From contig JBBDSJ010000088.1 of NCBI GenBank assembly GCA_040905025.1, positions 1 through 28,253 on the forward strand: a stretch of DNA of 28,253 nt, given 5' to 3'. Source of the DNA: JBBDSJ01 sp040905025 (GTDB lineage: Bacteria; Pseudomonadota; Gammaproteobacteria; Methylohalomonadales; Methylohalomonadaceae). The first letter of the stretch is position 1, and each line of letters opens with the position of its first letter. A program made the position numbers and the translations under genes. Below, piece by piece: positions 1 to 8,100 of the stretch. Below the pieces are notes generated by a model. The model worked only from the letters and a program-made list of their open reading frames with translations. It was not told the DNA's origin and made no database searches.

Positions 1-2
1 GT

Positions 3-584
3 TTGCATGAAATTCCGGCGGTGGTGCGCGATGTCGCGGACCAGGTCGCGATGTGCCTGGGTCTTATTGAAAATATTCAGCGTGAAAACCTGAATCCGAT
101 TGAAGAAGCGCGTGCGCTGCAACGCCTGCTGAAAGAGTTCGAAATGACCCACGAAACAGTCGCCGAAGCCGTTGGCCGCTCACGTACAGCGGTGACGAAC
201 CTGTTGCGGTTGCTGGATCTGCGGGTGGAAGTGCGTGAACTGGTCGAGCAGGGCCAGCTGGAAATGGGGCACGCACGCACGTTGCTGGGTCTGCCGGCTG
301 CCGATCAGCGCGAAGCTGCGCAAAAAATAATCAGCCGGGGCCTGTCAGTGCGCGCGACCGAGCAATTGGTGCGCAGTTATCAGCACAAGCAGCCGGGCAA
401 GGCCGGAGCCAAACCGGCAAATCGGAAAAAAACTGATCCGAATATTGCCAGACTTGAACAGGATTTGTCGGAACGTTTCGGTGCCGCAGTCAATATCAAG
501 CACGAGAAAAGCGGCAAAGGCGTGCTCAGCATCTGTTACACTTCAGTGGACGAACTTGAAGGCATTATGTCAAAGATCAAGTAA
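3..584 (+). CDS. parB: Chromosome-partitioning protein ParB, C-terminal part (5' end outside window)
   Basis: ParB binds centromere-like parS sites near the origin and works with the ATPase ParA in chromosome segregation. The visible 193 residues are open from the first bases, so the N-terminal region lies upstream. The stretch IENIQRENLNPIEEARALQRL is the conserved ParB core that precedes the DNA-binding helix-turn-helix. The helix-turn-helix itself follows at about residues 46-75 (MTHETVAEAVGRSRTAVTNLL), then the helical linker (LVEQGQLEMGHARTLLGL), a basic linker rich in K and G, and a C-terminal dimerisation domain. The apparent first codon TTG is almost certainly internal. Position just before the atp operon matches the gidB-parA-parB-atp order of many gammaproteobacteria, which implies the replication origin is not far upstream. 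Family identification is from recognised motifs. Confidence 0.95.
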   Translation: MHEIPAVVRDVADQVAMCLGLIENIQRENLNPIEEARALQRLLKEFEMTHETVAEAVGRSRTAVTNLLRLLDLRVEVRELVEQGQLEMGHARTLLGLPAADQREAAQKIISRGLSVRATEQLVRSYQHKQPGKAGAKPANRKKTDPNIARLEQDLSERFGAAVNIKHEKSGKGVLSICYTSVDELEGIMSKIK

Positions 585-627
585 GCTTGTGTTAGTGCTT
601 GGCTTTTTTGTCGGCTTTGAGAAACGA

Positions 628-656
628 TTGATTCGCCCTGCCGATCTAATTATACT
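628..656 (+). promoter_or_regulatory. Likely sigma70-type promoter of the atp operon
   Basis: TTGATT at 628-633 and TATACT at 651-656 are separated by 17 bases, a good match to the housekeeping consensus. It lies in the 168-base gap between parB and atpI, the only gap upstream of the operon large enough for a main promoter. A start about 7 bases downstream would give a leader of roughly 90 bases. Confidence 0.65.
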
Positions 657-752
657 CTTGCCCCTCAACTGGCACTGACTGCCGGTACAGTTTTCCTGTG
701 CCTGCGGTTAGGCTGCGCCAGAACAAGCGGCCGGCTACCGAGATTTCGGTGA

Positions 753-1142
753 TTGAACGTAGAAAACTATTATTACAAGAACCGGGCCGCCGTACACAGG
801 ATGTTAGTTGTCGAAGCCGGGATTACTGCAGTATTAGCACTTCTGTTGTCTCTGACAGTAGAAAGTGCAGCAGCGCATTCTTCGCTGCTGGGGGGGCTGA
901 CTTTTGTACTGCCTAACGCATTGTTCGTCAGGTATGTATTCAGGCAATCCGCCGCGGTATCAGCATCAACAGCGGTACGCTGGTTGTATGTAGGCGAGGC
1001 AATAAAGCTTACAACGACCCTGCTGATGTTTGCGGCCTGCTTCATATGGGTAAAGCCACTTTCCCCAGGGGTGTTCTTCGGCACCTATATCGGGATGGTT
1101 GTAATTAATATGGCTGGCAATGCGTATTTGACCAGGTCGTAA
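753..1142 (+). CDS. atpI: ATP synthase accessory protein AtpI
   Basis: Small four-helix membrane protein encoded first in the atp operon; in other bacteria it assists c-ring assembly or cation handling but is not a stoichiometric subunit. The 129 residues show hydrophobic segments at about 18-38, 44-60, 72-98 and 104-123, and family-like stretches such as GGLTFVLPNALFVRYVFR and YVGEAIKLTTTLLMF. The chosen start is TTG at 753, which gives the usual N-terminus length; an in-frame ATG at 801 would remove the first 16 residues. No clear Shine-Dalgarno precedes TTG, and a small hairpin (ACCGA/TCGGT around 737-750) sits where one would be, so weak translation is plausible. It lies 28 bases before atpB. 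Confidence 0.88.
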   Translation: MNVENYYYKNRAAVHRMLVVEAGITAVLALLLSLTVESAAAHSSLLGGLTFVLPNALFVRYVFRQSAAVSASTAVRWLYVGEAIKLTTTLLMFAACFIWVKPLSPGVFFGTYIGMVVINMAGNAYLTRS

Positions 1143-1170
1143 GAATAACGGCGAACAGGAAAAAAATTGC

Positions 1171-2073
1171 ATGGCATCTGAAGGCATTACTTCAACTGCA
1201 TACATTCAGCATCATATTCAGAACCTGGTTTACGGTAAGTTGCCGGCTGGCTACGAGCGCTATGATGGTCAGGTGCTACAAGACGCCAGCTGGACTTTCG
1301 CCCATACCCCTGCAGAGGCGAAGGCGATGGGCTTCATGGCCGTCAATGTCGACACCATGGGCTGGTCCGTCATTCTCGGTTTATTGTTTATCGGTGTTTT
1401 TTACTGGGGCGCCAAAAATGCTCACGCAGGCGTTCCCCGCAGCGGCCTGAATTTTGTGGAAATGCTGATTGAGTTCGTCGATAACTCGGTCAAGGAAGCC
1501 TTCCATGGCAGCAGTAAATTGATCGCGCCGCTGGCGCTGACCATCTTCTGCTGGGTCTTTCTGATGAACTTCATGGATATAATACCGATTGACTGGCTGC
1601 CCTACAGCGCCCAGTTGTTCGGTGAACATGCGCTCGGCATGGATCCGCATCATGTCTATTTCAAGGTCGTGCCGACCACCGACCCGAATGTTACCTTCGG
1701 ACTGTCGTTGTCGGTTTTTGCACTGATCATTTTTTACAGTATCAAGATGAAGGGGGTTGGCGGCTTCTTGGCAGAGTTGTCACTGCAGCCATTCTCCTCT
1801 AAGAACATATTCGTACAGATTCTCTTTATACCTTTCAACCTGATCCTGGAAGTTGTGAGTCTGTTTGCGAAGCCGGTTTCGCTGGCACTGCGACTCTTCG
1901 GCAACCTGTATGCCGCAGAGTTGATTTTTATCTTGATTGCAATGTTGGGCCTATGGCAGTTGCCTGCGCATTTTGTCTGGGCGGTATTTCATATTTTGGT
2001 AATCCCGTTGCAGGCATATATTTTTATGATGCTGACGATTGTCTATTTGGCTATGGCTGCCGAGCATCATTAA
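1171..2073 (+). CDS. atpB: F1Fo ATP synthase subunit a
   Basis: Subunit a forms the two proton half-channels of Fo next to the c-ring in the inner membrane. The 300-residue protein has a soluble N-terminus of about 60 residues and then hydrophobic helices. The diagnostic stretch PVSLALRLFGNLYAAEL contains the essential arginine at residue 241, equivalent to E. coli Arg210. The C-terminal helix (LQAYIFMMLTIVYLAMA) is also typical. The ATG at 1171 follows an A-rich GGAAAAAAATTGC stretch that can act as ribosome-binding site. It is the second gene of the operon, between atpI and atpE, and nothing unusual is visible. Confidence 0.97.
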   Translation: MASEGITSTAYIQHHIQNLVYGKLPAGYERYDGQVLQDASWTFAHTPAEAKAMGFMAVNVDTMGWSVILGLLFIGVFYWGAKNAHAGVPRSGLNFVEMLIEFVDNSVKEAFHGSSKLIAPLALTIFCWVFLMNFMDIIPIDWLPYSAQLFGEHALGMDPHHVYFKVVPTTDPNVTFGLSLSVFALIIFYSIKMKGVGGFLAELSLQPFSSKNIFVQILFIPFNLILEVVSLFAKPVSLALRLFGNLYAAELIFILIAMLGLWQLPAHFVWAVFHILVIPLQAYIFMMLTIVYLAMAAEHH

Positions 2074-2125
2074 TCTAGAGCCTTTTTTTAACTTACTTAA
2101 TTGCTAATTTAGGTCGGAGGATACA

Positions 2126-2395
2126 ATGGAAAGCATTTTGGCATTCACTGCACTGGGCGTTCTGCTCATTCTTGGTATGGGCGCGTTCGGCACAGCTATT
2201 GGTTTCGGTGTGCTCGGTGGCAAGTTTCTTGAAGGTGCTGCTCGCCAGCCTGAACTGGCCGGTATGCTTCAGGCCAAGATGTTCCTGGTTGCCGGTCTTG
2301 TTGACGCTGTGACCATGATCGGTATCGGCATCGGCATGTGGTTTACCTTTGCCAATCCTTATGTCGAAGCCCTGAAAGCAGCTACGGGTCAATAG
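2126..2395 (+). CDS. atpE: F1Fo ATP synthase subunit c
   Basis: Proteolipid that forms the rotating c-ring. It has 89 residues and two transmembrane helices. The first is glycine-rich (GMGAFGTAIGFGVLGG, about 17-32), followed by the polar RQPE loop (40-43) that contacts subunits gamma and epsilon. The second helix carries the ion-binding carboxylate Asp60 in AGLVDAVTMI. An aspartate, and the absence of the Gln/Glu-Ser set typical of sodium-binding rings, points to proton coupling. A strong ribosome-binding site, GGAGG, lies about 7 bases before ATG, consistent with the high copy number of this subunit. Confidence 0.97.
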   Translation: MESILAFTALGVLLILGMGAFGTAIGFGVLGGKFLEGAARQPELAGMLQAKMFLVAGLVDAVTMIGIGIGMWFTFANPYVEALKAATGQ

Positions 2396-2445
2396 TCAAC
2401 GGTTAATAACTTGTCTGTGACAGATATCAACCGAGGGGAATTACC

Positions 2446-2916
2446 GTGAATTTCAATATGACCCTGATTGGGCAGAGTATCGCTTTCGCCATTTTTGTAT
2501 GGTTCACGATGAAGTTCGTGTGGCCTGTCTTCATGAACAAAATGGCCGAGCGCGAGCAGCGTATTGCCGACGGGCTAGCTGCCGCGGAACAAGGCCAGAA
2601 GAAGTTCAACGAGGCCGAAAAGCGTTACGAAGAGCTGGCCGCTGAAGGTAAGCAAAAAGCTTCTGACATTATCACCCAGGCCAACAAACGGGGTGATGAG
2701 GTCATAGAAGAGTCGAAGCAGGCAGCCAGGGAAGAAGCCGAGCGCATCAAAAAAGCGGCGCAGGCCGATGTGGAGCATCAAGTGGCCCAGGCCCGTGAAA
2801 CGCTCAAGAATGAAGTCGCGAAACTGGCGCTGGCAGGTGCTGAGCAAATCCTGATGCGTGAAGTGGATCAGAGAGTCCATAGCGATATGCTCGAAAAAAT
2901 CAGCGCCAAACTCTGA
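2446..2916 (+). CDS. atpF: F1Fo ATP synthase subunit b
   Basis: Subunit b dimerises to form the peripheral stalk that holds F1 against rotation. The 156 residues comprise one N-terminal membrane helix (about 5-27, including FAIFVWFTMKFVWPVF) and a long charged coiled coil rich in E, K, A and Q. The start is GTG at 2446, placed 7 bases after GAGGGGA; an ATG four codons later is possible, but the GTG start gives the family-typical MNFN...TLIGQ N-terminus. It ends 15 bases before atpH. It is an ordinary member of the bacterial b family, not the b/b' pair seen in phototrophs. Confidence 0.96.
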   Translation: MNFNMTLIGQSIAFAIFVWFTMKFVWPVFMNKMAEREQRIADGLAAAEQGQKKFNEAEKRYEELAAEGKQKASDIITQANKRGDEVIEESKQAAREEAERIKKAAQADVEHQVAQARETLKNEVAKLALAGAEQILMREVDQRVHSDMLEKISAKL

Positions 2917-2931
2917 AGGAACGCTTAAGGC

Positions 2932-3465
2932 ATGCTGGAGAAGACAACAATTGCACGCCCCTACGCCGAGGCTGCTTTCGAGCAAGCCCGGGAGGAAGGC
3001 GAACTCAAGTCATGGTCGGAATTGATGGTCACGCTGACCGCGGTGGTTCGTGACAAGCAGATGCGATTGCTGCTTGAAAATCCGCGTGTCACCAGTGAAC
3101 AAATCATGCAGATCGTAACCAGTATCGTCAGTGGCAGCCTGAGCAAAACCCAATCCAATTTTGTTCGTCTTTTGATTGAAGCCGAGCGTTTGCTGTATGC
3201 GCCGGAAATGGCCGAACAATTTGAACAGCAACGTCTCGATGTTGAGGGACTGGCTAACGTGGATGTGATTTCTGCTTATCCACTTGATGATGGCCAGCGT
3301 CAGCGGATTGTCGAAGCCATGGCTCGGAAACTCGATCGCAAGATCGAGCTGAGCGAAAGTACCAACCAGGAATTAATCGGCGGAGTAATTATCCGTAACG
3401 GTGATTACGTAATTGATGCTTCCGTGCGTGGTCAGCTGGAAGAATTGTGTAACGAACTCACTTGA
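2932..3465 (+). CDS. atpH: F1Fo ATP synthase subunit delta
   Basis: Subunit delta links the top of F1 to the b-dimer. The 177 residues fit the family length. The N-terminus (TIARPYAEAAFEQAREEG) matches the conserved six-helix domain, and the C-terminal motif LIGGVIIRNGDYVIDASVRG is the OSCP/delta signature. The ATG at 2932 follows GAAGGAACG with normal spacing. It is followed by an unusually large 100-base gap before atpA. Confidence 0.96.
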   Translation: MLEKTTIARPYAEAAFEQAREEGELKSWSELMVTLTAVVRDKQMRLLLENPRVTSEQIMQIVTSIVSGSLSKTQSNFVRLLIEAERLLYAPEMAEQFEQQRLDVEGLANVDVISAYPLDDGQRQRIVEAMARKLDRKIELSESTNQELIGGVIIRNGDYVIDASVRGQLEELCNELT

Positions 3466-3565
3466 GGTCTGGTCGGGCTTAAGCTTGAATTGCCAGACTG
3501 ATATTGCCGGGCCGGTAATGAACATTAAGCGGTTAAACCGCCGTTAGAGTCGACGAGGAATAACG

Positions 3566-5107
3566 ATGCAAATCAGTGCAACCGAGATCAGCGACCTGAT
3601 CAAAAAGAAGATTCAGCAGCTGGATCTGGAAACCGAGACACGTACCGAGGGTACAGTTGTCAGCGTATCCGACGGTATTGTCCGTATCCACGGCCTTGGC
3701 GATATCATGCAGGGCGAAATGATTGAGTTCCCCGGCAATGTTTATGGCCTGGCGCTTAATCTGGAACGTGATTCCGTCGGTGCCGTGATTATGGGCGCAT
3801 ACGAGCACATCTCTGAAGGTGACGTTGTCAAATGTACCAAGCGCATTCTTGAAGTGCCGGTTGGTGAGGCACTGATGGGTCGTGTTGTGAACTCGCTGGG
3901 CGCACCAATTGATGGCAAGGGTGCGATTGATGCCGAAGAATCCTCGCCGATTGAAAAGATTGCGCCGGGTGTTATCTGGCGTCAATCAGTCGACCAACCG
4001 GTACAAACCGGTTTGAAATCCGTTGATGCCATGGTGCCGGTGGGTCGAGGTCAGCGCGAATTGATTATTGGTGACCGCCAGACCGGCAAGACAGCTGTCG
4101 CGGTTGATGCGATTATCAATCAGAAAGGTACCGGCATTAAATGTATCTACGTCGCTGTTGGCCAGAAGGCATCTTCCATTAACAGCGTGGTACGCAAGCT
4201 GGAAGAACATGGTGCGCTGGATCACACCATTATCGTTGCTGCAACAGCATCGGATTCAGCTGCCATGCAATATCTGGCACCTTATGCCGGTTGCGCGATG
4301 GGCGAATATTTCCGCGACAAGGGTGAAGATGCGCTGATTATTTATGATGATTTGACCAAACAGGCCTGGGCCTATCGTCAGGTGTCATTGTTGCTGCGCC
4401 GTCCGCCAGGTCGTGAAGCCTATCCAGGTGACATTTTCTATTTACACTCCCGGTTGCTTGAACGTGCCGCGCGTGTCAGTGCTGATTATGTCGAGAAAGA
4501 AACCAATGGCAAGGTCAAGGGCAAGACCGGTTCCCTGACGGCGTTGCCGATTATTGAAACCCAGGCCGGTGACGTCTCCGCATTCGTGCCGACCAACGTG
4601 ATCTCGATTACTGATGGCCAGATTTACCTTGAAACGGATCTGTTCAATTCGGGTTTCCGTCCGGCCATTAACGCCGGTCTGTCAGTGTCACGTGTGGGTG
4701 GTGCGGCACAGACCAAGATCATTAAAAAGCTCGGTGGCGGTGTGCGCCTGGCATTGGCGCAGTATCGTGAACTGGCAGCTTTTGCACAGTTTGCCTCGGA
4801 CCTTGATGAAGCTACCCGCAAGCAGCTGGAACGCGGTCAGCGTGTGATGGAACTGATGAAACAGCATCAGTATGCGCCGCTGAAAGTCGCCGATATGGCA
4901 GTCAGTCTGTTCTCTGCTGAAAAAGGCTATCTTGATGAAGTTGAACTCAACAAGATCAACGACTTTGAAACCGCATTGCTGGGTTATATGCATAGCAATC
5001 AGGCCGAGCTCATGAAAGAAATCAATGAGACCGGCAACTATGACGATGATATTGAAGCCAAGCTGACGTCCAGTCTGGACGATTTTACCAAGAACAATAC
5101 CTGGTAA
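3566..5107 (+). CDS. atpA: F1Fo ATP synthase subunit alpha
   Basis: Non-catalytic nucleotide-binding subunit of the alpha3-beta3 F1 head. It has 513 residues, the same as E. coli. Visible elements are the N-terminal beta-barrel domain, the P-loop GDRQTGKT at 169-176, the Walker B region ALIIYDDLTKQA, and the long signature PGREAYPGDIFYLHSRLLER. The C-terminal helical domain includes the DELSEL-like region (FASDLDEATRKQLERGQR). GAGGAA lies 8 bases before ATG. It forms one transcription unit with its neighbours. Confidence 0.98.
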   Translation: MQISATEISDLIKKKIQQLDLETETRTEGTVVSVSDGIVRIHGLGDIMQGEMIEFPGNVYGLALNLERDSVGAVIMGAYEHISEGDVVKCTKRILEVPVGEALMGRVVNSLGAPIDGKGAIDAEESSPIEKIAPGVIWRQSVDQPVQTGLKSVDAMVPVGRGQRELIIGDRQTGKTAVAVDAIINQKGTGIKCIYVAVGQKASSINSVVRKLEEHGALDHTIIVAATASDSAAMQYLAPYAGCAMGEYFRDKGEDALIIYDDLTKQAWAYRQVSLLLRRPPGREAYPGDIFYLHSRLLERAARVSADYVEKETNGKVKGKTGSLTALPIIETQAGDVSAFVPTNVISITDGQIYLETDLFNSGFRPAINAGLSVSRVGGAAQTKIIKKLGGGVRLALAQYRELAAFAQFASDLDEATRKQLERGQRVMELMKQHQYAPLKVADMAVSLFSAEKGYLDEVELNKINDFETALLGYMHSNQAELMKEINETGNYDDDIEAKLTSSLDDFTKNNTW

Positions 5108-5158
5108 ATCAGAGATTGTAATTTTCGGGTCAAGTCATGCGAATGTTGAGGAATTGAA

Positions 5159-6022
5159 ATGGCGGTAGGTAAAGAAATCCGCACCAAGATCTCCAGCGTC
5201 AAGAATACGCAGAAGATCACCAAGGCCATGGAAATGGTCGCAGCCAGCAAAATGCGCAAGGCACAGGAGCGTATGCAGGCGGCGCGTCCGTATGCAGACA
5301 AGATAAGAAATGTTGTCGCGCATCTGGCCCAGGCTGACACAGAATACCGGCACAGCTTTCTGGTAGAGCGCGAGAATGTCAAACGCGTAGGCCTGATTGT
5401 CGTATCAACGGACCGCGGTCTGTGTGGCGGCCTGAATGCCAATATGTTCCGTGAGATGCTCAAGCGCATGAAGGAGTGGCACGGGCAGAATGTCGAAATT
5501 GATATCAGTGTTATTGGTAATAAGGGTATAAACTTCTTCAAACGTGTCGGCGGCAACATTGTTGGTCAAGTGAACCAGCTCGGTGACAAGCCGGAACTGG
5601 AAGATCTAATCGGCAATATCAAGATTATGCTCGATAAATACCGTAAGGAAGAAATTGACGAACTCTATCTGGTGTTTAACCAGTTCGTTAATTCAATGAC
5701 ACAAAAGCCGACGTTCGAGCAATTGTTACCGCTGCAGCCTGATGAGTCTGACGAGCTGCAGCAACACTGGGATTATATTTATGAACCTGATGCCCAGACG
5801 GTGCTGGATCAGTTGTTGATGCGTTATATCGAATCACTGGTTTATCAGGGTGTAGTGGAAAATATTGCCTGTGAACAGGCTGCACGCATGGTGGCCATGA
5901 AGAGTGCGACCGATAACGCCGGCAAGCTTATTGATGAACTGCAACTGGTTTACAACAAGGCGCGTCAGGCCGCGATTACACAGGAGCTGGCTGAAATTGT
6001 CAGTGGTGCATCTGCACTTTAG
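5159..6022 (+). CDS. atpG: F1Fo ATP synthase subunit gamma
   Basis: Central rotor shaft of F1. The 287 residues begin with the typical helix EIRTKISSVKNTQKITKAME followed by MVAASKMRKAQ, have the conserved STDRGLCGGLNAN segment near residues 83-95, and end with the second coiled-coil helix (MKSATDNAGKLIDELQLVYN). GAGGAA precedes the ATG at a suitable distance. Length and both ends match the family, so the gene is intact. Confidence 0.97.
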   Translation: MAVGKEIRTKISSVKNTQKITKAMEMVAASKMRKAQERMQAARPYADKIRNVVAHLAQADTEYRHSFLVERENVKRVGLIVVSTDRGLCGGLNANMFREMLKRMKEWHGQNVEIDISVIGNKGINFFKRVGGNIVGQVNQLGDKPELEDLIGNIKIMLDKYRKEEIDELYLVFNQFVNSMTQKPTFEQLLPLQPDESDELQQHWDYIYEPDAQTVLDQLLMRYIESLVYQGVVENIACEQAARMVAMKSATDNAGKLIDELQLVYNKARQAAITQELAEIVSGASAL

Positions 6023-6083
6023 ATTGATACTTAAAGGCTGGCTATGCCTTATTTGAAGAATTCGGATCGAGAGGAAAGGCAAC

Positions 6084-7460
6084 ATGAGTTCTGGACAAGT
6101 CGTACAAGTTATTGGCGCCGTTGTGGACGTCGAATTTTCGGTGGAAACACTGCCTAAAATTTATGACGCATTAATCATTGAAGAGAGCAATATAACGCTG
6201 GAAGTTCAGCAACAGCTCGGTGATGGTGTCGTACGTACCATTGCTCTTGGTACCACCGATGGTTTGCAGCGTGGCGTCAAGGTCAACAATACCGGTGCAC
6301 CGATTCAAGTGCCCGTTGGTGTCAAGACTTTGGGCCGGATCATGAACGTGCTTGGTGAACCCATCGACGAAGCCGGTGATATTGGTGCCGAGGAAAAATG
6401 GAGTATCCATCGCGAAGCGCCTGAATACACCGAACTGTCAGCGACTACTGAACTGCTTGAAACAGGCATCAAGGTTATCGATCTGATTTGTCCATTTGCC
6501 AAAGGCGGCAAGGTGGGTCTGTTCGGCGGTGCCGGTGTCGGCAAGACCGTCAACATGATGGAGCTGATTCGTAATATTGCTGCCGAGCACAGTGGTTACT
6601 CCGTCTTTACCGGTGTCGGTGAACGTACCCGTGAAGGTAATGACTTCTACCATGAAATGAAGGACTCCAACGTTCTTGACAAGGTGTCACTGGTTTATGG
6701 TCAGATGAACGAGCCGCCGGGTAACCGTTTGCGCGTCGGTCTGACAGGCCTGACAGTGGCCGAAAAATTCCGTGATGAAGGCCGTGACGTGCTGCTGTTC
6801 ATTGATAACATCTACCGTTTCACTCTCGCTGGTGTGGAAGTGTCCGCATTGCTTGGTCGTATGCCGTCAGCGGTGGGGTATCAGCCGACGCTGGCTGAAG
6901 AAATGGGCAAGCTGCAGGAACGTATTACTTCAACCAAAACCGGATCCATTACCTCCGTTCAGGCCGTGTATGTGCCAGCGGATGACTTGACCGATCCGTC
7001 ACCGGCGACCACTTTTGCGCACCTTGATGCGACCGTCGTGTTGTCCCGTCAGATTGCCGAGCTGGGTATTTACCCGGCGGTGGATCCGCTCGATTCCACC
7101 AGCCGTCAGCTGGATCCGTTGGTAGTTGGTCAGGAGCATTATGATGTTGCCCGTGCGGTCCAGAGTACCCTGCAGCGTTACAAGGAACTGCGTGACATTA
7201 TTGCGATTCTGGGTATGGATGAACTGTCCGAGGATGACAAACTTGCGGTCTCGCGTGCACGCAAGATTCAGCGTTTTCTGTCACAGCCATTCTTTGTTGC
7301 TGAAGTATTTACCGGCAGCTCCGGCAAGTATGTGGCATTGAAAGACACCATCAAGGGTTTCAAGGCTATTATTGACGGTGAATACGACAGCTTGCCGGAA
7401 CAGGCCTTCTACATGGTCGGCAGCATCGAGGAAGCCGTTGAAAAAGCCAAGAAGCTTTAA
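6084..7460 (+). CDS. atpD: F1Fo ATP synthase subunit beta, catalytic
   Basis: Catalytic subunit that synthesises or hydrolyses ATP. The 458 residues include the P-loop GGAGVGKT at 148-155, the catalytic glutamate at about residue 180 in GERTREGND, the Walker B region VLLFIDNIYRF and the F1 signature EVSALLGRMPSAVGYQPTL. The DELSEEDK-like segment DELSEDDKLAV in the C-terminal domain is intact. It starts 61 bases after atpG with AGAGGAAAGG before the ATG, and is followed 22 bases later by atpC. Confidence 0.98.
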   Translation: MSSGQVVQVIGAVVDVEFSVETLPKIYDALIIEESNITLEVQQQLGDGVVRTIALGTTDGLQRGVKVNNTGAPIQVPVGVKTLGRIMNVLGEPIDEAGDIGAEEKWSIHREAPEYTELSATTELLETGIKVIDLICPFAKGGKVGLFGGAGVGKTVNMMELIRNIAAEHSGYSVFTGVGERTREGNDFYHEMKDSNVLDKVSLVYGQMNEPPGNRLRVGLTGLTVAEKFRDEGRDVLLFIDNIYRFTLAGVEVSALLGRMPSAVGYQPTLAEEMGKLQERITSTKTGSITSVQAVYVPADDLTDPSPATTFAHLDATVVLSRQIAELGIYPAVDPLDSTSRQLDPLVVGQEHYDVARAVQSTLQRYKELRDIIAILGMDELSEDDKLAVSRARKIQRFLSQPFFVAEVFTGSSGKYVALKDTIKGFKAIIDGEYDSLPEQAFYMVGSIEEAVEKAKKL

Positions 7461-7482
7461 GCCAAATACAGGTAGCTAGAAC

Positions 7483-7911
7483 GTGGCCAATACAATACAC
7501 GTTGAAATCGTCAGCGCCGAGCGCGCCATTTTTTCCGGTGATGTCGAGATGGTATTCGCACCGGCCATTATGGGTGAAGTCGGCATTGCACCACGGCACT
7601 CGCCATTGGTAACCCAACTCGGACCGGGTGAAGTCCGTGTGCAACTGGAAGGTGGCCAGCAGGATGCCTACTATGTTTCCGGGGGCATGCTGGAAGTACA
7701 ACCGCATGTTGTCACCGTGCTTTCCGATACCGCATTGCGTGCGCATGATATTGATGAAGCCGCGGCATTGAAAGCCAAGGAAGAAGCCGAACGCGCAATG
7801 CAGGATCAAAGCAGCGAAGTCGACTACGGTGCGGCCCAGGCCTCACTGGCTGAGGCTGTCGCCCAGTTGCAGACATTGCGGCGGATGAAGAACCGGGCTG
7901 GCCGCGGTTAG
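7483..7911 (+). CDS. atpC: F1Fo ATP synthase subunit epsilon
   Basis: Epsilon binds gamma and the c-ring and can inhibit ATP hydrolysis. The 142 residues show the N-terminal beta-sandwich (TIHVEIVSAERAIFSGDVEM, GEVGIAPRHSPLVTQLGPGE) and the C-terminal two-helix region from about residue 88 rich in A and E. The start is GTG at 7483 after AGGTAG; this gives the normal family N-terminus and there is no better ATG. It is the last gene of the operon and a terminator follows 38 bases later. Confidence 0.95.
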   Translation: MANTIHVEIVSAERAIFSGDVEMVFAPAIMGEVGIAPRHSPLVTQLGPGEVRVQLEGGQQDAYYVSGGMLEVQPHVVTVLSDTALRAHDIDEAAALKAKEEAERAMQDQSSEVDYGAAQASLAEAVAQLQTLRRMKNRAGRG

Positions 7912-7949
7912 ATAAAACCGCAAGACAGCAAACGAAAGTCTGAATGACG

Positions 7950-7980
7950 AAACAGCTCTGACAAAATCAGGGCTGTTTTG
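7950..7980 (+). terminator. Rho-independent terminator of the atp operon
   Basis: AAACAGCTCTGA (7950-7961) pairs with TCAGGGCTGTTT (7967-7978) through 12 pairs, one of them G-U, around a five-base CAAAA loop. The T-rich 3' arm runs into TTTTG. It directly follows atpC. Confidence 0.85.
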
Positions 7981-8100
7981 CTATCCGGCCTGCAAAAATC
8001 CGGATGAGGCTCCCGGACAGCAGCCGGAATTAATACTACCCGGATATGATGCTTCTTCTATACTTCTAACTTCATGCTTTTCACTATGAATATTTAATCC

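Noticed and set aside
1..627. parS site near parB
   Set aside because: No TGTTNCACGTGAAACA-like palindrome was seen in the parB end, the adjacent gap or elsewhere on reading through the window.
3275..3283. DnaA-box-like TTATCCACT, possible origin element
   Set aside because: Single occurrence inside atpH coding sequence; no cluster of boxes or AT-rich unwinding region.
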